This document shows positions 50,801 through 61,585 of a stretch of DNA of 64,000 nucleotides, in pieces. The stretch is from Symsagittifera roscoffensis (taxonomy: Eukaryota; Xenacoelomorpha; Acoela; Convolutidae): NCBI RefSeq assembly GCF_963678635.1, contig NC_087064.1:75420213-75484212 (forward strand), written 5' to 3'. Position numbers and translations under genes: made by a program. Under the pieces are notes generated by a model that was given only the letters and a program-made list of their open reading frames with translations, was not told the origin of the DNA and searched no databases. The stretch's first letter is position 1, and the number at the start of each line of letters is the position of its first letter.

Positions 50801-53800
50801 AGCTAACTATATTAAAAATAACAAAAAAGAACACTAAAAATAAGCTAAATAAGTAGAAAATTAACTACAAACTCTCCAAATTCAGTCAAAACAAGTCCAA
50901 TTGAGGTAGCTTATTTTCCGTTTTATAGGAATTTTGCCCCATTTCAGTTACAATAGGTCCAATTGAGCTAAATAAACTTCTATTTTAAAAGTATTTGACC
51001 AAACTGCAGTCAAAATTAATCCTATTAAAATAGATAATATTCAATTTTAACTGAAATTTAACCAACTTTTGTCATAATAGCTGCAATAAAGCTAGAGAAA
51101 CTTCCGTTTTAACAGAATTTTGCCCAATTAATTTCAAATTGAACCCAATTAAGCCAGATAAACTCCCATTTTTTGATAGTTTTTGCCCAAATAATGTCAG
51201 AGTATTTCAAATTAAGCCAAGTAAACTGCCATTTTAACAAAGTTTTGCCCATTTTCAGTCCAAATATATAAAATTAAGTTAGATAACTTTCCATTTTAAA
51301 AAAAAAGCCCAATTTTGGACAAAACAAGCACAATTAAGATAAGTTAACTCCAAATTAACCAAAATTTTAACCATTTTGGCCAAAACCGAGCCAACTAAGC
51401 TAGTTGAATCAAGCATTAAACAAAGTTACAACCATTTTGGTTAAAACAAAGCCATTCGAAGTATGTGAACTAGAAACTAACGGAAAAATCACCAGATCAA
51501 AATAAGCACAATTAGGTAGGTTTATTTCAAATTACAATTCATCTAAATTTTATCGCAAAATTGATCCACATAAGCAAAAAATGTATATAAACATTTAAAT
51601 AACGTTAAGATTGAACTATAATTTGTCAAAATAACTAAAGGTAAGGTCAAAAAAAATCAACTTTTAGCTAAAACTAAGCAAATTTATATCTGTTTAGTCT
51701 TCATTGTGTTAATGAAAATTGAGATATTCTGAAAGTAATCAATTTTTTTCCCATAAAAATCAACTTGATCGCAGTCAAAAAAACGTTAATTAACATTAAA
51801 AATAACCTAACAAGGATAAAAAATTAATGTAAAAGTCGATGTTTGCACTTTAAAATGATAACTGAAAGTAGGAAACGAAATCAATAGAAGTCTTTGGTAT
51901 ATTACTAACACTGAAAAAGATCATATAAGAATTTTATCGAAACATCTTAATGAAGATAAACACGAACTATACAGGCTTTTTCGAAGATACACTCCACAAT
52001 AGATGCAATTCTCCAACAGAAAATTTGCCAATTAAGATAGCATTTTCCAGAAAAACGATTATTTCGAAGCTGTTTGAAACAAATTATCAACAAGATTGAA
52101 AGCTTAAATAAACTATTAAACAACAAAAACCTGGTCAAAAAAATTTTGAAAATCTAATTAATAAGTTTAGACAAGACTGAAACATTACATCACAACACTT
52201 TCACGTTGAAAAGTTGCCGTAGAATATAATGCCAAATTTCTATATAGTGTACACAACAGAATTAAAGTCAAAACTCGCAATCAGAAACAAATCTACAAAA
52301 ACTATAGGGTGTATTACCAACATCCAAAAAGATTAAGTTACCATCTTGACAAAACATCCAAATCAAAATAATCACGAAATAACTATTCTTTCCCGCAGCA
52401 AAACATCAGAAGAAACTAATGTTCTAAAAAAAAGCTTACCTGTCATCATAGCACAATTAATCTATCCAAGGAAAACCTATATTCTTCGATTCCATTAAAC
52501 CTCACAAAACTTCTATAAATTTTGTTTATTTTTCATAATTAACCAGTACATCCAAAGTTTTAAGTATTACTGGCCAAATTTGAGTAAAATAAAACAAAAA
52601 AGGCGAAAGTAGTGGCATATCTAGACTTAGTTCTCAAAAAACTCACAGGCTTAGACCCAAATGAAGATGCAAGAATTTTGCTTAAAATAGTAGAGAAAAA
52701 AAACTTTTTCACTAGGTAAGCACTCGACCAGCAGTCGCAGGTGCAGATCATGACTTATATGATAACAAACAAAGGGTTTTATTCGGTTCAATGTTAAAAA
52801 GTATGGCCTCCCAATGAATCAGAGAATAACATATTATAGAGAAAAGGCCATCTAACAAGGAAAGATAACATTTGTTTCCTTGTTGAATCTGTTGTATACT
52901 GTTTCAAAGCTTGATTGGTTTACTTAATTTATTTATTGAACTTTTTTATAACCATTTTTAAGACCATGCTAGTGATAATATTTTATTCAAAATATCCGAA
53001 CAATTCGTTTTTTTCCCGTTTTTGTGGTTGATCTAGGCGCAAAATTATAAAAAACACACTAGCAGAATTACATTTAAAACAATTCTCATCTTCCAAAAAT
53101 CTTGAATATGCTTCAATCAAACAACAGTTATTTTTTAAAACGGGTGATCTAAAGTTTCGACCCAACCTAGCCTTCAAGACTTGAATGATACTCAGCCCTC
53201 AACAAGTTGGCTGATTTCTTTTTTTTCCGCCAAAAAAACGCACATGCATATCCTCGCTTAGCATTGGAATGCTTTAACAGTTAAAATTGGTTGAGAATGT
53301 AGATCAAAAAAAGAAAACATATATATATTTTTACTGTTTTGAAGCATATTTCTTTCAACGGAACCTGTAGCATTTGTTTATTATGTCCGACTTGCAATCA
53401 AAAAAGCAACGATAAACTGCGGAAGGCCAGAAAATTAAACTGAAAAAAGTTTTGAGTCAATTTCATCTCAAACTCAGTCGGTTTTCTGACTAATAAAATC
53501 AGCACAAAAATTCATGGAAGAAATCTTTTTCAACTGCATTCAAATCGGACAAAAAATTTGGGTTGAAACCTTTGATGTATCAACTAGCCAAAATAAAATG
53601 AAGCCAGCCATTTCAAGCGAACAATTTTCGTGCGCTTGGAATTCTATGAGGGCACATAAAAAAACTGATACGTTGATTTTGAATTTCGCTTAGGCACAAA
53701 GTTACAAAAAACACACTAGCAGAAAAACGTTTCAAAGGAAATCTCATCTCTCAAAATTTTTGAGTTTGCTCCAATCAAAAAACAGTTAATTTAAAAAACA

Positions 53801-56800
53801 GGTGATCAAAAGTTTCAACCCAACCTACCATAGATTTATACCAACATTGTTGGTGCTATCTGTAGCTTCTAATTGATAGTATCGTTTAAATTATGGCGAC
53901 GAAATATGAAGTTGTTGGCTAAATCTGGCCTTCAAGACTTGAAAGACACTCGCAACTCAACAATGTGGACAATTTTATGTTTTTTCCGCTAAAGAAAAGC
54001 GCATGCATATCATCGTTTAGCATTTGAAAGCTAACCAGATGAAATTGTTCATTTTAAACACCACTAAGATTTTATTATTTCTTTTGTTGGACTAACTTTT
54101 TTTGTTGTTGTTGGCGTAGATTTTGAGAGCAAGTATGTTCCCAGTCAGGCGGACTGGTGTACTGTCTTGCCTTGAAAAGCAGACAGCGCTCGACAATGTG
54201 CTCAAATTCTTACCAATTTGATTAACTTTGAAATAATCAGAGATCACTGAGAGCTAATAAAACCATAATCAGAGATCACTGAGAGCCAATAAAACCACTT
54301 TTAGAAAACTTTAAACCCTTCTAAGAAAAATTGTTCTCAGACAAAACATCAATAAGGTTTTTGGAAAAAAAAAACTAATGGCCATCAGTGCAACAATTAA
54401 TTTTATTCTATAATGTAAGCATAACGTTTGGCATAATTGCTATTCATAAGACAAATTCAACAGCTGATGAAAATGAGAAATAAAGAAAATTACTCGAAAA
54501 ATCTTTTGGAGAGGACAATGTTCTGTCTAGCAAGGAATAACAATTTCGTGCTTGATTTCAAGATTTTCATTGAAGTCGACTGTGATCTTGCTAGTGTAGT
54601 GTGAACACGATTTACATTTTCCCAGATCAATCAAAAATGATCCTTTTTTAGGAAACGTTGCCAATTTCAATGGAGGAGCAATCAGAAATTGGAAACACAA
54701 GCTCTGAATACTCTCAAATTATCAATGCTTTCTTGAATCAGTATAACACAATAGATATCAATTTGAGTTCCCAACAAGAAGGATAGTACTTATTCAATTG
54801 TGACAATTTCTAATGTTACTTTCCATATTCTCTTTTGATTTTCTTACTGCGTTTTCAAAATTGGCCATTCACCGTATCGACAAACTACAAAGCCTTGAAA
54901 ACGTGTCCAACAATGACGCCACGCGAGGGCACGACTCGATGGCTGATCAATTGCATTAACTTTTTCTAATAATTTTTTTCACAATGAAAAACCATAACAG
55001 GGAAAACACTTAATAAACAGGACACAATAATTGAAAATTTCGAAATTACTCACCTTATAAAGTTACCAATGTTTTATTTGTGTACGACACACATCTCCTC
55101 TAATATCTGATTCTGTAAGACACAGAAAAGCAAACTATATTAAATATCTTTAACAACGGAGTGCAAACTGGTAAAAAAAAATGATAGCTCTTAAGTAAAC
55201 TAGACCAAGACGGAGTCAGCACAAGAAGGGTAAATAAAGTTTCCATTGCGTTTATGATGATTGGCAGGAGCAAAACTCTAGCAACATGGTTGCAATCCAG
55301 ATATGATTATGACAAACATCACAAACGTCAAAACAGGGAGGGTTGCGATAAAGTTCAAACGACGTCCAGGAGTCAAATTAAAGAAAAACGAGCGAAGAAA
55401 CCGTGATAGAAAGAAGTGAAAGAAAAAGAAATTACATGTTTTCACGGAAAAATTTAAGGACATCATTTCAAATTGATTTTTTTTTTCATGATTAAATTTT
55501 TAACCCAAATAGAATAATCAAAGAAATATAAAATTTCATTTTAATGTAAATGTGTCTATCGAATAAACTTAAATCTAAAAAGGGAGCGAGTTGTAGTATT
55601 GCAGATACTACACTTAACTTATGCTGTAACTTAGTTTTCTAATATCTTATTTATCCCTCATATTTCAATAATTTTTCCATGATTGGACTCAAATTTGTTA
55701 ACTTTGGCCTCGATATTGAAAACAAATATGTCTCCAGTTAGGCGGACTAGTTTACTGTCTTGCCTTGAAGAGCAGAACATCGCGGCGACAAAGCTCCCAG
55801 TCCTTTTGCACTCCTAACAAAAGATTTTGAATTTTTAATAAAGTAATGTAGGAGCAACACTGATAAATTGCCCTGGTTTTTTAATTTATTGATTTTTTAT
55901 GCTAAAAAATCAATAAGTTGAAAATGTCAATTTCATCAAGAGTATAAAAAAGAGGAAACCGAAGTTTGAAGTCTAGATTCTAAGTGCAGATTTGTCTCAG
56001 CCAAAGAGTTGAGAAACAGTTTAACCTAAATCTTCAGAATTGTTACTTTCCCCACTCGCTCATTCAGATTAAATTATCTTCTTTATCTTCTTATTTATCA
56101 CAAAACCCCAAACCCTTTTTGGTATTTAAGACAGTTGTTCATCCATTTATAACTCATTTACATTCATTTAATCAACCCTTTCATTCTATCTGATTATATA
56201 AATGTCATTTTAAATCTAGGGCAGTCGATACCAACGTTTTTTAAAGTAAAAGTCGAAAAATTTAGAAGGGACGCCGTAACACTAAACGGTTTGCGGTAAA
56301 ACAAACTTTTGACTGACGTTTGCTCTCTGTAGCTCTGATAGATATGGTTCTTAAGTACAAAATTTTATTCAAGTTTCGAAACAAAGCAATAACTGAAGTA
56401 AATCAATTTTGTTAGGTTTTGATTGATTTCGCAACTCTTGTTTCCACCGTAAAAACGCATTTAAATCTATGCTAGATCGAGCAGCGTATCTTTTGAGTCG
56501 ATCGGGGTTGTGTTTGTATGAATCTATTTAGTGGTCGACCATATCAATCCGGCAGCTTTTTTCGAGTCCGCCCTCGTAAAATTTCAAAATAAAGCTGTTC
56601 AAACATTGTTCACATAGCAAATTGCATTAAGGAAATGTTGTACGACTTTGCTCACCTATGTTCACGCTGACACGTTTTGATGCAGTTTATAAAATGAAAA
56701 GTTCTTTTAAATAGGTTTTCATATATTGAATTTCAGAAAAACTCAAGGGGGGAACTGGAAAGAGCCTTATTAGAAAATTGACGGAATATTTGTGCTCGGG

Positions 56801-59800
56801 TGGTTTTTTTTCTCCAGACAAATTTTCCCGCGGGCTTTGTTTGAACATCCCGGGTCGAGGTTGGCGACCTATGTTGCAAACATTGCGACTCAAAATGAGT
56901 ATGTTGCGACCACTGCCACCCAAATCAGGACATGGAGCGACCATTGCGACTCAAAATGGGTAATGGTGCGACTTTGCTCGGCCGAAGAGTTTTTATGCGA
57001 CTTTGCGCGACCCAAAAAAGGCATGGGTATGTAGCGATTTTGCGCAAGCTTGCGCGCAAAATGGGTATGTTGCGTTTTTGAGCGACCCATTTTTAGCTAT
57101 GTTGTGACTTTACTCGACCCATGTAGCGAATTTGCTCGACTCAAGCCTCGTGCGGAAGTACGACATTTCGGTCGCAGAAAGACCATTTCTGCGACCCACT
57201 TCGGTCGCAGCTTGAGTCGCAGACCTCGGTCCGGGATGAATCTATTTTCTGATCGCGACGATTTTTTGATTTCGACTTATATGTCGAATTGTTAGAAGGC
57301 CCCCAGCTTGCAATATATCTTGCGCTCGTGATGATCATCTTGTGCAGACCTGGAAGTCTTCAGTTTAGATTAGATACGTCTTCTGAGTGGTTTCCGTTTG
57401 TAGGACAAAAGATTTAAGACAAAGAATCTATTTACGCCCGTGATAATCATTTGCATTTCAACCTTTTTGCTGAATTAAAAATCGCAAAATCTTTCGAAAC
57501 GATCACAGATTTCTCAATCCTGCCTCACTTCACGGCATTGAATTTTAGATCAAAAGAGGCCAAATTATCTAAACTTTCTAGATCCATCAATTGTTAAATA
57601 CTGAAAACCCCACAAAAACGGTATTTTTCGATGAAAACGTTAAATAGTTCTGAATTTTCTTCTAAATTTCTTGTTATTATCTTCAATGTTTCTGAAAACT
57701 ATGAGAAATGAATTGATCCAATTTTAGTTCATCGAAAAGCTAAAAATGTTTTCTTGCTTATCCCAGTTCCAATTTTGCAAAAAGATATTGTGGTTGCGCA
57801 GAAATAGTCATTTATTTTTTAAAAACGTGCCTTTTTAAACGCAATTTTCTGTATTTTCTATAGCACTGAAATCGTTTTCGTTCCGGTGTAGCTCTGTACT
57901 ATAAATACTGAGCGCAAATTTTATGCATTATCATTTCGTTCAACCGCAAATTGCAGTCAAATTGAGTTAACAATTCCAGCTTAACCAGTCAATTCAAAAC
58001 TGGAAATCATGCCTGCCAAGAAAGCCACCGCCGCAGCTTCACCCAAAAAGAAGGCCCCCTCCCCCAAGAAAACAACCGGCGAAACTGCGCACCCCCCTTT
58101 CACGGCGATGATCAAGAAAGCCGTGAAAGAACTCAACGAGAAAGGAGGCTCCAGCAAAACTGCCATCATGAAATACCTCAATGCTAATTACAAAGTGGAG
58201 GGCAAATCAGCTGATACTTATGTCCGAAGCGCTCTGAGAAAAATGGTAGCCAAAAACGAACTGGTCCATGCTTCAGTCAAGACCCATGGAGCAAGTGGGA
58301 GCTTCAAACTACCCGGAAAAGAGCCAGTTGCAAAGAAAACCGCCAAAAAGACAAGCCCTAAAAAGAAATCTCCGTCTCCGCTCAAAAAGTCAGCGAAGAA
58401 AGCAGCGGCACCGAAAATAGAGACGCCAGTCGAACCACAAGTAGAGACGCCAGCTCAAGTTTCTCCACCCAAGAAAGTAGAGAAAAGTCCAGCTCCAGCG
58501 TTATCCAAGAAACTCGTGAAAAGTCCAGCGAAGGTGGCACCGAAGTCTCCGGCCAAGAGAGGACGTGGCCGACCATCAAAGAAATGAATCGAGCTGAAGT
58601 TTGGATCAGATCGACAAAGAGAAAAGATTCAATCTTCCTTCAAAACTGAACATGCAATATTAGAAACTGAAATTTAGCCAAATGGAGATTTATATTTTTC
58701 TCATTGATGATTTCTATTTTTTCACGACTGATTTATTTGAGTTTCTAAACTTTCATTTTATGCAATACGCTTTACTTATTTTCAAATTTTAAATATTGAA
58801 ATGAAATTTTGCTTTTGTACTGATACAATTTTTGTCAATGAGCTAAGGAAAAAAAGCACGTCTCGACAAGGTTTAGAGGTTTAAACGGTTTTCGATATAT
58901 TGAAAAAAAAGTTTCAACCAGAAAATGACCGATAAAACATGGTAGTATAAAGATGGTAGTTTGGTAGTTAGGCCTTCACACAATATTAAAGCAAATATGA
59001 AAAAGAGTTACTGAAATTGGTACAAAGTACGATAGATGACTTCACATATGCCTAACAGCCGTTAAATAGTTATTTATAGGGACGGCAATTTGTTAGTGGG
59101 TACCGAAGAGAAATCTTTCAAAATATCGAAAAGTATGTTACTGACCGCTACCGCCCTCTAAACTGTTTCCTTACCTTTAAAACAGTAGACTTTTGAACAG
59201 GCTTTTGGCTTCTGACTTCTTAATTTTTCAAATAAGTAAGACGATCAAATCGTTAGGTAAAATGCTATGTGAAAGTCACTTGAAATCACAATCCTATTTT
59301 TTGGTAGCAAAGACTGACGAGAGCCAAGAAATTCACAGACGAGCGCTTAGGAGGGAGGGGTGGCTGTTGTTGAATCTTATAGTGAATGGCACTCATTGAA
59401 AGTTCAAATTTTTAAAAAGTTTTTTGTGCTGCCTGAGATTAAAGGACCACAAAACTGATTTTGTTTGTCGTGCACTCCAGCCTCCAGAAGTGTTTTGAAG
59501 CCAATAAAAGACGCCCTTTAAAAGCCAGTCGGCAGAAATTGAGCTCACCAAAAACAAAAAACCGGAGGATTCATTGTATAACATATGCAAACTATGCCGT
59601 TGAGAGGTCGTTTTAAGTTTTTTTTAGTTATTTACCCAATCCCAAACTTCTTTCTATTTACCCCGAGTATTACGAGGCCAAACTGTGCACTGGGTGATAA
59701 GCCATGTACTGAAAAGTCACCTACAAGCACCAATAAGGCGCACAATTTTGTGTCTGTTGTATGTTCCTGGATTCCAGAGACACGTTTTTAAACGTTAAAA

Positions 59801-61553
59801 TGTTGGAACGATCAAAGGAAAGGAAATAAAAGAAGAACAAAGGCAGCGTATTTGTTGCGGAATCCGTTTACAATTGACAAAAAGCACAGTTTGGCCCTGT
59901 AATGGAAAGCGCCCCCTGCATAATTGACTAGCCCATTTTTTAAAACTAAAATTAGGACCCTCGGAAAAGAAAATAATTGTTTTTTTTACCGTTTTTTTAA
60001 ACTATTTGAGTTTCTCGAAAACCACACTCTGTAGTCGTAGTTTTTGGGTTCAAACGAAAATACAGCCTGTGTGAATCTCTTCGGTACAAGCAGCTACGCC
60101 GAAAAAAGTTTCACGATTAAAGCTATGATTCTTCGAAAATGTTATTTCAAGTGACAAATTTGGCCGGAGTTTAGTAAAATGAATAACTGACCGATGTTGC
60201 ACATGCAGAGTTTGTCCTGCCAGAGGGGCTTCACTCTGGCATGCACTCTGAATAGGGAGATGGAGGAGTAGGGGAATACGATGGTCAGCTGCTGGCTCCC
60301 ACTGCCCCCATTCACTCTGGGGAAGGCCAGGGGAATGTCGCTGATCTCAAACAGGAACTCGTCCTCGTTCTGAACAAATCGGAATTAAAACGGTTGCAAC
60401 CCTTCGTTCAAAAGACTATGCAAGCTTTTTTTGTCAAAATCATCAGACAAAGCTTTTCAAAAAATGTTTGAAAACGCTTTTCATTTTGAAGAAAATTTTA
60501 GGCAATAGAAAATTTGGTTTATGTTTCTGATTTATTACAAAAAAAGAAGTTCTATCTTTTCTAAAATAGTTAAACTGGCTTTTTTGATGTGTTGCCGCTG
60601 AATGAAAAATACTAACTTTTCTAAACCAGTTTTTTAATTTGTTAAAAAAACTCAGATGCGGGCCAGAAATTTCTTATTGGCTTTGCCATCTGAACTCGGG
60701 AAGATACAACGACTGACCAATGGGAGGAACTTGAGAGGCACGCCGACTTGTGAGACCCATAATTCTTCCCCCTCGTTGAAGCGGACAGAAGCGCCGAAGT
60801 AGTAGCAGCAGCCAGCTGTGAATAGATCGTGTTTGGCCACCGACATGCGCACTTGCATCTGGAACATTTTCCCCGGCTGCCAGTTCACTTGGCCCAGCTC
60901 AATGTTCATAGTGTCTGTCTGCACACAAACACACACACACAAACAAGAAATAAAAGGAATCGAAACTACTCAACATGCGCATATTACCATCAGTTCTTGC
61001 AGTTTGATTCGTTTGTTACTCATACATGCATGTGGGAAGTCCCTCAAAACTGTTTTTTTTCTGGCTAACGGTACTCCACTTTTAACATAACTAGTAAAGA
61101 TTATAATCTTCGATTTCTATATACTGCATGCGATCTGACAAGTAGGAATTTAAAATCTTATTTACTGTGTATATTTAGGGGATTGCTTCAATAAGTTCGT
61201 TCTCTCTTTCCTAACGACACCGCAAAGTGGTCCCTTGGGTAAAGAATTCAGCGGGGCGACCGAGATTCACTACTATCGACAATCCCGAAAGGGTTATTTG
61301 GTGGCAAATATTCTGTATTGTATTATGTTGCTTGCCCCTTCTTGCGTACTGCTCTCAGGCTGTCTTGTCTATTCGATACAATCGCAAAAATTTCCAATTG
61401 TAATTTAATTCAGATGAGTATACGTCTAATTACAGAAGGCTCTGAGTGACCAGGTTGTAATCTAATAATCAAATCAAAGGAAAGGTTCCGCAATTTATCG
61501 GCCAAATTGCCTAATTGCAATTAACTTCCAACTAACTCCACTAACACTAAACT

Positions 61554-61585
<32 letters not shown>

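Noticed and set aside
60655-60665. A GC donor in E3 versus GT in the duplicated E1
   Set aside because: That end would be phase 1 and E4 is open only in phase 0. The upstream TTG|GTCAGT donor is in phase and identical in both copies.
60652-60942. A protein starting MCVCVCV
   Set aside because: The start is the (CA)n tract before the E3 acceptor, read as coding; only the exon part is real.
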